Assembly: GCA_013813675.1 (NCBI GenBank) | Contig: JACCRH010000422.1 | Coordinates: 1-12,400, forward strand | Source of the DNA: Gemmatimonadales bacterium | Lineage (GTDB): Bacteria; Gemmatimonadota; Gemmatimonadetes; Gemmatimonadales; GWC2-71-9 | Reading direction: 5' to 3' | Length of the DNA: 12,400 bases | Shown here: one piece after another, positions 1 through 6,793 of the stretch | Numbering within the stretch: the stretch's first letter is position 1 | Layout: each line of letters starts with the position of its first letter | Translations under genes and position numbers: made by a program | Notes under the pieces: generated by a model | Told to the model about the DNA's origin: nothing | What the model saw: the letters and a program-made list of their open reading frames with translations, nothing else | The model's database searches: none

Positions 1-21
1 AGCCGAAACTCCGCTTCGGCT

Positions 22-44
22 CCTTCGCTTCGCTCAGGATGACA
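22..44 (+). repeat. Dispersed short repeat, copy 1 (CTCAGGATGACA type)
   Basis: This 23-base intergenic sequence contains a core reading cttcgctcaggatgaca. A second copy at 3615-3637 matches it at 20 of 23 positions. Both copies lie outside genes, this one just upstream of the first gene. A 7-base inverted repeat (1-7 against 15-21) abuts it. Similar sequences are, from memory, scattered between genes in many high-GC environmental bacteria; that recollection was not checked here. Confidence 0.5.
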
Positions 45-88
45 GCGGCCTAGGCTCGGCAGCACACTCGTAGACCGCGGGAGGCAGC

Positions 89-433
89 GTGCCCGAAATG
101 AATCGACGGGAGTTCGCCGAGGCGATCGCGCTGGCGGCGCTGGTGCCGGTCCTCGGCACCGGCAACGACGCGATTCCCTGGCGCGGAACGCCCGCGGCAC
201 TTGGCCCTGCCGCCGGAGCGCCCGCTCAGGAGCCGAGCGGGCTGGCCAAGGCCCTGGCCGCGGCGATCCGCGCGCAGTATGGCGACCGGCTCAGTGAGGC
301 CGACCTGGCGGTGATCACTCGGCAGATCGAGACCGGACTCGAGCGGGCCGAAAAGGTCCGTCGGTCGGCCCTCTCGAACGGCGACGCGCCCGATTTCGTG
401 TTCTCGGCGACTCGCTCGGCGAGATCCGGGTGA
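89..433 (+). CDS. Small Tat-signal protein, probable N-terminal part or partner of the downstream amidase
   Basis: The product has 114 residues and starts at GTG 89, preceded by GGGAGG at 79-84. An ATG at 98 is an alternative start but is farther from that ribosome site. A twin-arginine pattern, NRREF (R6, R7), is followed by a hydrophobic stretch to about residue 23 and an Ala/Pro-rich linker ending near APAQ (45-48), which resembles a Tat export signal. Residues 52-95 look helical, and the end reads NGDAPDFVF (97-105). The gene overlaps the amidase by four bases (GTGA), so translation is probably coupled. From memory, many secreted bacterial amidases of this subgroup carry a Tat signal plus a helical segment ending in a similar Pro-x-x-Phe motif as their own N-terminus. 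This gene may therefore be a split-off N-terminus or a small partner subunit. No catalytic motif is visible. Confidence 0.72.
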   Translation: MPEMNRREFAEAIALAALVPVLGTGNDAIPWRGTPAALGPAAGAPAQEPSGLAKALAAAIRAQYGDRLSEADLAVITRQIETGLERAEKVRRSALSNGDAPDFVFSATRSARSG

Positions 434-1830
434 GCGATCTCGCCTGGCTGACCGTGCCCGAGCTCGGCCGGCTGCTGCGGACGCGGAAGGTGTCGTGCGT
501 GGAGCTGGCGCGACACTTCCTCGACCGCCTGGAGCGGCTGGGCCCGGCCTACAACGCGGTGGTGACGGTACTCAGAGAGGCCGCCCTCTCGGAGGCACGT
601 CTTCGCGATGGGGAGTTGGCGTCGGGGAAGGATCGCGGCCCGCTGCACGGCCTTCCCTACGGTGCCAAGGATCTGCTCGCGGTGGAGGGCGCGCCCACCA
701 CCTGGGGAGCGCAGCCGTACCGGAACCAGATGCTCCAAGGCGACGCCACCGTCGTCCGGCGTCTCCGCCAAGCCGGTGCGGTCCTCTGCGCCAAGCTCGC
801 CATGGTCGAGCTCGCCGGCGGCATGGGATACAACCAGGCGTTCGCCAGCTTCACCGGACCCGGCCGCTCACCCTGGGACCCGGCGCGGTGGTCGGGCGGG
901 TCGTCGAGCGGGTCGGGGGCGGCGGTCGGCGCGGGGCTGGTGCCGTTCGCGATCGGGTCGGAGACCTGGGGCTCGATCCAGTATCCCGCCACCTTCTGCG
1001 GGGTGAGTGGTCTGAGGCCGACGTACGGCCGGGTCAGCCGGCACGGAGCAATGGCGCTGAGCTGGACCATGGACAAGCTCGGCCCCCTGGCGCGGACGGT
1101 GGAGGATTGCGGGACGGTGCTGGCCGCCATTGCCGGTCCCGACCCCGCCGACCCCTCGGCCCTGGGCTCGACGTTCCGGTATCAGGCAAGCTGGAAGCCT
1201 CGCAAGCGCTACCGTGTCGGCATCCTGAAAGGCACGCTGGAGAAGACCCAACCGGAGGTCCGGCGCAACTTCGAGGAAGCGCTCCGCGTGTTGCGCGAGT
1301 TTGCGGACATCGAGGAGGGGCTGGAGCTGCCGGACTTTCCCTACGAGGCGATGGCGGCCATGGTGATCGACGCCGAGGCGGGGAGCGCGTTCGAGCCGTT
1401 GTTCGAAAGCGGGCGGATCACCGAGCTCACCGCCCCGGAGGACCGGATCGGCGGCTATGCCGGGCAGGTGGTGCTGGCGAAGGACTACATCCGTGCCCTC
1501 CGCCTTCGGCGTCCGGCCGCGGCGGCATTGGACCGGCTTCTTGCCGAGGTGGACGCCGTGGCGGCGCCGACCTTGCCGACCGTGGCCTGGCCGATCGATG
1601 CCGCCTTCGACAAGGTGTACCCGGACTACTCGGGGGGAGCGAATCTCAGCGGTGCAGCCAACCTCTGCGGTGTGCCCGGGGTGTTCCTCATGAACGGCAC
1701 TGGTGAGGGCGGCCTTCCCACGGGGCTTCAGCTCACCGGCCGGGCTCTGGGAGAGCCCGCGTTGCTCGCTATCGGGCACCGCTACCAGCAGCGCACCAAG
1801 TTTCACCGGCTCCGGCCGCCGGGATTGTGA
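430..1830 (+). CDS. Amidase signature family hydrolase
   Basis: This 466-residue enzyme belongs to the Ser-cisSer-Lys amidase family, which hydrolyses carboxamide bonds. The true substrate cannot be read from the sequence. The catalytic Lys is K80 in PYGAKDLL. The glycine/serine loop GGSSSGSG spans 156-163 with cis-Ser S158, and the nucleophile is S182 in GSETWGSIQYPA. The S158-S182 spacing of 24 equals that in characterised amidases. GLRPTYGRVS (194-203) and MDKLGPLARTVEDC (214-227) are further conserved family stretches. The GatA-like fold is clear, but no gatB or gatC lies nearby, so it is unlikely to be the tRNA amidotransferase subunit. It has no signal peptide of its own; the overlapping upstream gene carries a Tat-like one. 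GTG 430 is chosen because it begins the family N-terminus and overlaps the upstream stop. Confidence 0.93.
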   Translation: MSDLAWLTVPELGRLLRTRKVSCVELARHFLDRLERLGPAYNAVVTVLREAALSEARLRDGELASGKDRGPLHGLPYGAKDLLAVEGAPTTWGAQPYRNQMLQGDATVVRRLRQAGAVLCAKLAMVELAGGMGYNQAFASFTGPGRSPWDPARWSGGSSSGSGAAVGAGLVPFAIGSETWGSIQYPATFCGVSGLRPTYGRVSRHGAMALSWTMDKLGPLARTVEDCGTVLAAIAGPDPADPSALGSTFRYQASWKPRKRYRVGILKGTLEKTQPEVRRNFEEALRVLREFADIEEGLELPDFPYEAMAAMVIDAEAGSAFEPLFESGRITELTAPEDRIGGYAGQVVLAKDYIRALRLRRPAAAALDRLLAEVDAVAAPTLPTVAWPIDAAFDKVYPDYSGGANLSGAANLCGVPGVFLMNGTGEGGLPTGLQLTGRALGEPALLAIGHRYQQRTKFHRLRPPGL

Positions 1831-1833
1831 CCC

Positions 1834-3594
1834 ATGGCATTCTCCCCTATATCTCCTGACCTGAATCTTCCGGAGTTCCGCGTGACCGTGTCGGCCCTGC
1901 CATCGTCGCCTGACGCCCTGGCCAAGGCGCGCTGGGAAGACATCGCTCCCTATTTCGATGATCTCGCCGAGCGCCCGCTCGACGAGACCAGCATCGAGGG
2001 GTGGCTGCAGGCGTGGTCCACTCTGGAAGAACTGGTCACCGAGGCGGCGGCGCTCGCCATGATCGCCTACACCATCGAGACTTCCGATCCCGAGAAAGAA
2101 GCCGACCATCTCCGGTTCTCCACCGAGGTGCTGCCCCGGATGGAGGAGCGGAGCGTCGAGCTCGCCCGTCGGCTGGTGCTGTCCGGCTATCGGACGCCCG
2201 CGCTGAACACCACGCTGGCCCGCTTCCGGACCTCGATCGAGATCTTCCGTGAGGCCAACGTCCCGATCTTCTCCGAGCTGGAGGAGCTGAGCGCGCGATA
2301 CCAGCGGATCACCGGGTCCATGACGGTGGAGTGGGAGGGCCAGGAGCGTCCGCTGCCTCAGCTTCAGCCGTTCCTGAAGAGCGCCGACCGGGGGGTCCGC
2401 GAGCGGGCGTTCCGCGCCGCGGCGAGCCCCTATGCCGACCAGCGGGACCAACTGGCCGGCCTGTTCGACCGGATGTACGAGCTGCGCCAGCGCTTGGCGC
2501 GGAACGCCGGGTTCGCCAATTTTCGCGACTACATCTTTCCCGCCAAGTTCCGCTTCGACTACACCCCTGCCGATTGCGAGCGCTTTCACGACGCGATCGA
2601 GCAGGCCGTGGCGCCCGCGGTCGAGCGGCTACTCGCGGTGCGCCGCCGCCGCCTGGCGCTCAAAGTTCTCCGCCCCTGGGACCTGGCGGTGGACCCCTAC
2701 CGGAAAGCGCCGCTCCGGCCCTTCTCCACCACCGAAGAATTCGTCGGCCGGGCGCGCTCGGTGTTCGGGCGGGTGGACCCGGCGTTGGGCTCGGAATTCC
2801 AGACCATGATCGACGAACGGCTGCTCGATCTGGACAGCCGGAAGGGAAAAGCGCCGGGCGGGTATTGCGAGACTCTGCATCATCGCGGCCGGCCGTTCAT
2901 CTTCATGAACGCGGTCGGCCTGGTGGACGATGTAATGACCCTGCTGCACGAGGCGGGGCACGCGTTCCATGCTTTCGCCTCGCATCCGCTCCCACTGATC
3001 TGGCAGCGGCATCCGGGGTCCGAGGCGGCGGAGCTGGCGTCCATGTCCATGGAGCTGCTCGCGGGTGCCCACCTGCCCCAGCCCGTGGGGTACTTCACGC
3101 CGGAAGACCATCGCAGCGCCTGGCTGGAACACCTGGAAGACATCCTGCTCAGCCTGGTCCACATCGCCTCGGTAGACGCGTTTCAGACCTGGATCTACAC
3201 CAGCGGCGAAGGGGGTGACTCGGCGGCACGGGATGCGGCCTGGCTGCGCATCCGGCGGCGCTTCGAGCGAGGGGTGGACTGGAGCGGGCTCGACCGGGAA
3301 CGGGTGGCGCGGTGGTACCGGCAGCTCCACATCTTCATGTATCCGTTCTACTACATCGAGTACGGCATCGCCCAGATCGGGGCCCTCCAAGTCTGGCGGA
3401 ACAGCCGGCAGGATCAGGCCGGGGCCGTCGCCCGCTACCGTGAGGCCCTCGCCCTCGGCGCGGTGCGCGGCCTTCCTGAGATTTACCGGGCTGCCGGGGC
3501 CGAGCTCACCTTCGACGCGGCCAAGATCGGCAGCCTGGTGCAGCTGCTCGAGTCCGAGATCGAGCGGGTCCAGTCGGAGCTGCCCGCCTCCTAA
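1834..3594 (+). CDS. M3 family oligoendopeptidase (PepF-like)
   Basis: The product is a 586-residue zinc metallopeptidase, close to the usual 560-610 residues of bacterial M3 oligoendopeptidases, which cut short peptides in the cytoplasm. The zinc site is HEAGH (H372, E373, H376) within TLLHEAGHAFHAF. E400 in SEAAELASMSMELL is the likely third ligand, about 24 residues downstream. Residues 30-260 form the helical N-terminal part, including a stretch like the oligoendopeptidase N-terminal lobe (NVPIFSELEELSARY, 142-156). The C-terminal helical region includes HIFMYPFYYIEYGIAQIGAL, which is strongly typical of PepF relatives. No signal peptide is visible. ATG 1834 lies three bases after the amidase stop with no strong ribosome site, which suggests coupled translation. 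Peptide hydrolysis by both neighbours fits a peptide or amide catabolic operon, but this is inference. Confidence 0.93.
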   Translation: MAFSPISPDLNLPEFRVTVSALPSSPDALAKARWEDIAPYFDDLAERPLDETSIEGWLQAWSTLEELVTEAAALAMIAYTIETSDPEKEADHLRFSTEVLPRMEERSVELARRLVLSGYRTPALNTTLARFRTSIEIFREANVPIFSELEELSARYQRITGSMTVEWEGQERPLPQLQPFLKSADRGVRERAFRAAASPYADQRDQLAGLFDRMYELRQRLARNAGFANFRDYIFPAKFRFDYTPADCERFHDAIEQAVAPAVERLLAVRRRRLALKVLRPWDLAVDPYRKAPLRPFSTTEEFVGRARSVFGRVDPALGSEFQTMIDERLLDLDSRKGKAPGGYCETLHHRGRPFIFMNAVGLVDDVMTLLHEAGHAFHAFASHPLPLIWQRHPGSEAAELASMSMELLAGAHLPQPVGYFTPEDHRSAWLEHLEDILLSLVHIASVDAFQTWIYTSGEGGDSAARDAAWLRIRRRFERGVDWSGLDRERVARWYRQLHIFMYPFYYIEYGIAQIGALQVWRNSRQDQAGAVARYREALALGAVRGLPEIYRAAGAELTFDAAKIGSLVQLLESEIERVQSELPAS

Positions 3595-3614
3595 CCGCAG
3601 TGTTGATCACGCCC

Positions 3615-3637
3615 CCTTCGCTGAGCTCAGGACGACA
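3615..3637 (+). repeat. Dispersed short repeat, copy 2
   Basis: This sequence matches 20 of 23 positions of the copy at 22-44 (core cttcgctgagctcaggacgaca). It lies 20 bases after the peptidase stop, in the 149-base gap before infA. The rest of that gap (3638-3743) shows no convincing gene or strong promoter. Confidence 0.45.
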
Positions 3638-3743
3638 ACTGGCCGCGTCAGGTTGCTTCCCGACACCCGGTCGGCAAGATTCCACGCCGTCCGGCTCCGT
3701 CCTCAGGCGCCGTGTGTGCAGGTTCCCGCAGCGGAGAGAGTGG

Positions 3744-3962
3744 ATGGCCAAAGAAGAAGGGATCGAGATGGAGGGCGTCGTGACCGAGGTCCTGCCCGAC
3801 CGCAACTACCGGGTCATGCTGGAGAACGGCCATGAGATCCTGGCGTATGCCGCCGGGAAGATGAGCAAGTTCAAGATCCGAGTGCTGGAAGGCGATCGGG
3901 TGAGTGTGGTGCTCTCTCCCTACGATCTGACGCGGGGCAGGGTGATCTACCGACACAAATAG
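3744..3962 (+). CDS. infA: Translation initiation factor IF-1
   Basis: This 72-residue protein is the standard length for IF-1, a single S1/OB-fold domain that binds the 30S A site and assists IF-2 and IF-3 during initiation. It opens MAKEEGIEMEGVV, followed by the conserved ENGHEILAY and GKMSKFKIRVLEGDRVSV, and ends SPYDLTRGRVIYRHK. ATG 3744 is chosen because it starts the family N-terminus and follows GGAGAGAG at 3733-3740; an open frame from 3600 adds only unrelated residues. The GKMSKFKIRV stretch differs from the E. coli-type GKMRMHFIRI, as in some other phyla. The gene stands alone and not beside rpmJ or secY as in many bacteria, and it faces the cold-shock gene across a large hairpin. 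Confidence 0.96.
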   Translation: MAKEEGIEMEGVVTEVLPDRNYRVMLENGHEILAYAAGKMSKFKIRVLEGDRVSVVLSPYDLTRGRVIYRHK

Positions 3963-3967
3963 GTTGT

Positions 3968-4060
3968 AGAACAGCGTGAACGGTAAAAAGTAAAAAGTGA
4001 AGGGAGGGCGCGTGCAACCCCTCCCTTTCACTTTTTACTCTTCACCGTTCACGCTGTTCT
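3968..4060. repeat. Large inverted repeat (about 41 bp arms) of heptad-repeat type between convergent genes
   Basis: Arms 3968-4008 and 4019-4060 are nearly perfect reverse complements, with two substitutions and one extra base, around a 10-base loop. On the + strand the arm is built of 7-base units: gtgaacg, gtaaaaa, gtaaaaa, gtgaagg (3976-4003). A related element lies at 10994-11035. The hairpin begins six bases after the infA stop and ends 23 bases before the csp stop. It may end or protect both convergent transcripts, although neither strand shows a clean U-run after the stem. Confidence 0.85.
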
Positions 4061-4083
4061 GCACTCTGCCAGGGTCTGCGCCG

Positions 4084-4296
4084 TTACTTGACCTTGGTGA
4101 CGTTCTCTGCGGCGGGGCCCTTCGCACCCTGCACGATATCGAACTCCACCCGGTCACCCTCGGAGAGGCTGCGGAAGCCGTCCGCCTTGATGGCGGTATG
4201 GTGGACGAAGCAATCCTTGTCCCCATTCTCCGGAGTGATGAATCCAAAACCTTTTGCGTCGTTGAACCACTTTACCGTGCCGAGGGTGCGAGACAT
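4084..4296 (-). CDS. Cold-shock domain protein (CspA family)
   Basis: The product is a 70-residue single cold-shock domain, the typical CspA length. Such proteins bind single-stranded RNA and DNA and act as RNA chaperones. RNP1 is KGFGFI (15-20) and RNP2 is CFVHHTAI (29-36), preceded by the hallmark GTVKWFNDAKG. The C-terminus, GPAAENVTKVK, is typical. ATG 4296 is supported by GGAG (4305-4308 on this strand) with eight bases between it and the start. A frame opening 30 bases farther upstream lacks such a site and would add non-family residues. A promoter candidate lies at 4356-4384, giving a leader of about 50 bases. The gene converges with infA. Whether it is cold-induced or constitutive cannot be told. 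Confidence 0.95.
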   Translation of the reverse strand: MSRTLGTVKWFNDAKGFGFITPENGDKDCFVHHTAIKADGFRSLSEGDRVEFDIVQGAKGPAAENVTKVK

Positions 4297-4355
4297 TGGT
4301 CCTACTCCGTTGTTGTTTGACTGCATCGGCGGCCGGCAGGCCGGCAGGCCGAGTT

Positions 4356-4384
4356 TTTATGAGCGCGGGCCTGTCCCGCGTCAT
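4356..4384 (-). promoter_or_regulatory. Palindromic sigma70-like promoter candidate for csp
   Basis: On the - strand, ATGACG (4379-4384) and CATAAA (4356-4361) are separated by exactly 17 bases. Each matches the sigma70 consensus at four of six positions, and transcription would begin near 4349. The boxes lie within an inverted repeat, 4354-4369 against 4375-4389, with one bulged base and a 5-base loop, so the + strand carries a similar but weaker pair. The element sits directly after the terminator of the kinase operon, where csp would need its own start. Confidence 0.42.
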
Positions 4385-4423
4385 AAAAAATGAAAGACCC
4401 GTCCGCAAGAATCCCGGGTCTTT
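4385..4423 (-). terminator. Intrinsic terminator of the signalling operon
   Basis: On the - strand a perfect 9-bp stem (AAAGACCCG, 4415-4423, with CGGGTCTTT, 4393-4401) encloses a 13-base loop and is followed by C-A-T6 (4385-4392). It lies about 70 bases after the kinase stop codon and just upstream of csp, in the right orientation to end the three-gene signalling transcript. Bases 4424-4493 show nothing else recognisable. Confidence 0.72.
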
Positions 4424-4493
4424 GATACCGATGTTGGGTCGTTAGAGCTCCGAAGGGGCCAAGCGCGGGGACAAATCTGTAGAGCAGCGACGT

Positions 4494-6293
4494 TTAGTCA
4501 AGGGGGGAGCCGCGGAGCCACCGGGCCGCCGCCCGGGCCCAGTCGGCCACCGGCTCCTTCGAGCCGGTTTCAGCTGCCCGGTTCACCGCCTGCATGAACT
4601 CAGCGGCCGAAGCGTACCGCCCCTCGACGTCCGCGCTCAAGGCACGGTCGAGCACCTGCTCCAGCGCCTCGCTCAGGTCCTCCCGCTGCTCCTTGGCATC
4701 GGGCAATTGATTGGTGGTCTGCTTAGCGAGCACTTGCTCAGCCGTGAGCCCGGGAAACGGCGGGTGGCCCAGCAGGGCGTAGTAGGCCACCGCCGCTAGG
4801 CTGTAGAGGTCGGAGCGCTGGTCCACGCGCTCGCCCAGGAGTTGCTCGGGGCTGGCGAACTGCGGGGTGCCGCTCTGGCTGGTGGCGCCCCCGAATTTAC
4901 CCCGAAGCGCCAGTGCCAGCCCGAAGTCGGTGATCTGGAGGCTGCCGTCGCCGGCGAGGAGCAGGTTCTCCGGCTTGATATCGCGGTGAACCAGGCCGAA
5001 GCCGTGGGCGTGGGCCAGCGCGGAGAGCGCCTCCCGGAGCAACCGGAGGACCTTGTCCAGCGGCAGGGGCCCGTCGCGCTCCACCAGTTGCGCCAGACTG
5101 GGCCCGTCGATCAGCTCCATGGTGTACCAGATCAACCCCGACCGCCCGCCGATGTCGTAGATGTTCACGATGTTCGGGTGATCCAGCCTCGCGGCGAGCT
5201 GGGCCTCTCGCCTGAAGCGCTCCACCACGGCGGGATCCTGGATCAGCGCGGGATGCAGCACCTTGAGCGCCACCAGGCGCTCGAGCTGCAGGTCTCGCAC
5301 CCGGTACACCCGTCCGAAGCCGCCGGTGCCCAGCAGCTCCAGCAGCTCGTAGTCGTCACCCAGCGCCCGCCGCAGACGTTTCTCCCACCGCGCCCGGTCC
5401 TCGTTGGCCGACACCGCGGCCCCGCCCAGGGTGGGAGGGGCGACGTCGTGGGTGCCGGCGTCCGAGGCGAAATCGTCCAGCATTTCGGCGGCGGTGAAGT
5501 AGCGCGACTCGGGCACCGGCTGCAGCGCCCGCAGCACGATCCGCTCGATCACCCGGGGGCAGGTCGGGCGCAGCTCGGTGGGACGGCGCACCTGCCCCGG
5601 GTCGAGGGCGGGCTCCTGGCCGGTCACGGCGAAATAGAGCATCGCGCCCACCGTGTAGATATCGGAGGCGGGATCGCCGCCGGCGCCCTCCCGGATCTCG
5701 GGCGCGGTGAACACCGGCGCGGGAGGCGAGGCCGTGGGCGGCACGGCGGAGAGACAGTAGCTGCAGTAGCGCAGGTCGGTGACGGTGGCCCGCCCGCCGG
5801 CGCTCACCAGGACCGAGAGGGGGGAGATTGCGCGGACGATGATTCCGTGCAGGTGGGCGTGCTCCAGCGCGCCGAGCAGGTCGCGCGCCAGGGCGAACAC
5901 CGTCGGGATCGGCCGGGGGCCCCGCCGCACCGCGTCCTGCAGGCCCTCACCGTCCACCCAGTTTCCGATCCGGTAGGCCAGGTCGCCGACCTGGCCGGCG
6001 TCGTACACGTGCATGATCGCCGGATCGTCCAGCTGGCCGAGCGCCTCCGATTCCCGCATGAACCAGGCGCGGACGGCGTGGTCGAGATAGAAGTTGATCC
6101 GGATGCCCACCGCTCGCTTCAAGACTTCGTCCTGCGCCTCGAAGAGCACTCGTTCGGCCGAGGAGGCCACGATGCGCTCCAGGCGGTAGCGCGGCCCCAG
6201 GGCTTCGCGGGTGCGGTCGAACGCGACGCGGGGGTCGGGACCGGTCAGCGGAGCGGACCTCTGCGCCGCTCGATTCGGAGGTTGGTACCGCAC
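4494..6293 (-). CDS. Fused pseudokinase-Ser/Thr protein kinase
   Basis: About 599 residues carry two kinase folds in tandem. The C-terminal domain (316-570) is intact: glycine loop GTGGFG (322-327), K344 in VALK, helix-C E363, HRDIKPEN (436-443), DFG (456-458) and SPE (481-483). The N-terminal domain (about 36-275) keeps the fold (TAPEI at 196-200, then SDIYTVGAMLYFAVTG) but has lost catalysis. The glycine loop reads VASSAE, the VAIK lysine is R65, HRD is replaced by VRA (153-155) and DFG by DLR (173-175). No membrane or PASTA segment is visible, so it is probably cytoplasmic. The start is uncertain. GTG 6293 overlaps the zinc-finger gene by 49 bases. A CTG at 6248, preceded by AGAGG and overlapping that gene's stop as CTGA, would give 584 residues and a more natural N-terminus. 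The frame remains open to 7079, but that part is a shadow of two upstream genes. Confidence 0.9.
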   Translation of the reverse strand: MRYQPPNRAAQRSAPLTGPDPRVAFDRTREALGPRYRLERIVASSAERVLFEAQDEVLKRAVGIRINFYLDHAVRAWFMRESEALGQLDDPAIMHVYDAGQVGDLAYRIGNWVDGEGLQDAVRRGPRPIPTVFALARDLLGALEHAHLHGIIVRAISPLSVLVSAGGRATVTDLRYCSYCLSAVPPTASPPAPVFTAPEIREGAGGDPASDIYTVGAMLYFAVTGQEPALDPGQVRRPTELRPTCPRVIERIVLRALQPVPESRYFTAAEMLDDFASDAGTHDVAPPTLGGAAVSANEDRARWEKRLRRALGDDYELLELLGTGGFGRVYRVRDLQLERLVALKVLHPALIQDPAVVERFRREAQLAARLDHPNIVNIYDIGGRSGLIWYTMELIDGPSLAQLVERDGPLPLDKVLRLLREALSALAHAHGFGLVHRDIKPENLLLAGDGSLQITDFGLALALRGKFGGATSQSGTPQFASPEQLLGERVDQRSDLYSLAAVAYYALLGHPPFPGLTAEQVLAKQTTNQLPDAKEQREDLSEALEQVLDRALSADVEGRYASAAEFMQAVNRAAETGSKEPVADWARAAARWLRGSPLD

Positions 6294-6790
6294 AGCTCGG
6301 CCGTACACCAGCGCCGGCTCTGGCTGGGTGAGGCATCGACGAAGAAGAGCGAGCAGGTCTGGCCGGCGCAGCGGCGGACGACCACCGCGGGATCGGCAAG
6401 GGTGGTGGCGGCCGAGCGCGCGATCGCCTCCAGCGGCGCCAGCGCCTTGGCCGGCGCGAACTGCAGCCGCCACTCGCCGCTCACCCGGGTGAGCCGATGG
6501 TTCCCGGTGCTCCCGGCCAGCACGCCATTGATCGCGGCGATGGCTCCGGCCGGCGCCAGACATCCCGCGTCCAGCGCTTCGGCCAGCACGGTCAGATGCT
6601 GGCGGAACCCACGGATGACAGGATAGGGCACCCCGCCGTCGAGCTGCATCAGGCGTTGCGCGTGGGCCCAGCGGGTAAAGGCGGCCGCGTCGGGCAGCAG
6701 GTCGGGCGGAGTGAGGGCTCGTCCCCGCGCCGAATTGACGAAGTCCAGCCATACGGCGTCGCCGAGCAGGGTGAACTCCGGGTGGGCCAT
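6245..6790 (-). CDS. ABATE/CGNR-type zinc-finger protein
   Basis: This 181-residue protein has the layout of CGNR zinc-finger proteins, presumed transcription regulators with an N-terminal ABATE (stress-sensing-like) domain. The N-terminal part contains WLDFVNSARGR (14-24), typical of ABATE. The C-terminal finger has four cysteines, C141, C146, C162 and C167, around FFVDASPSQSRRWC, the usual spacing. The name-giving CGNR is here CGTN (167-170), followed by only a short basic tail. ATG 6790 lies three bases after the cyclase stop. Its purine-rich AGGAG abuts the start codon, so re-initiation by ribosomes leaving the cyclase is likely. The gene sits between a diguanylate cyclase and a kinase and could be a kinase target or output regulator; that is inference. 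Confidence 0.83.
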   Translation of the reverse strand: MAHPEFTLLGDAVWLDFVNSARGRALTPPDLLPDAAAFTRWAHAQRLMQLDGGVPYPVIRGFRQHLTVLAEALDAGCLAPAGAIAAINGVLAGSTGNHRLTRVSGEWRLQFAPAKALAPLEAIARSAATTLADPAVVVRRCAGQTCSLFFVDASPSQSRRWCTAELCGTNLRIERRRGPLR

Positions 6791-6793
6791 CTC

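Noticed and set aside
430..1830. Trp180 in the amidase nucleophile motif as an unusual substitution
   Set aside because: From memory, ETWGSI occurs in a known amidase subgroup, and the three catalytic residues are all present.
868..2589. 573-codon open frame on the - strand opposite the amidase and peptidase
   Set aside because: It is antisense to two clearly recognised enzymes, has low-complexity Arg/Gly/Pro-rich composition, and shows no domain. It is a shadow caused by high GC content.
3653..3681. Possible infA promoter, TTGCTT-17-AAGATT
   Set aside because: Each box matches consensus at only three of six positions, which is expected by chance in a gap of this size.
3968..4060. CRISPR-like or transposon-end reading of the large inverted repeat
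   Set aside because: There are no equal spacers, no repeated units with unique sequence between them, no transposase and no target duplication visible. It is a single heptad-based hairpin.
4842..6626. 594-codon open frame on the + strand opposite the kinase
   Set aside because: It is antisense to the kinase and zinc-finger genes, with repetitive composition and no family features.
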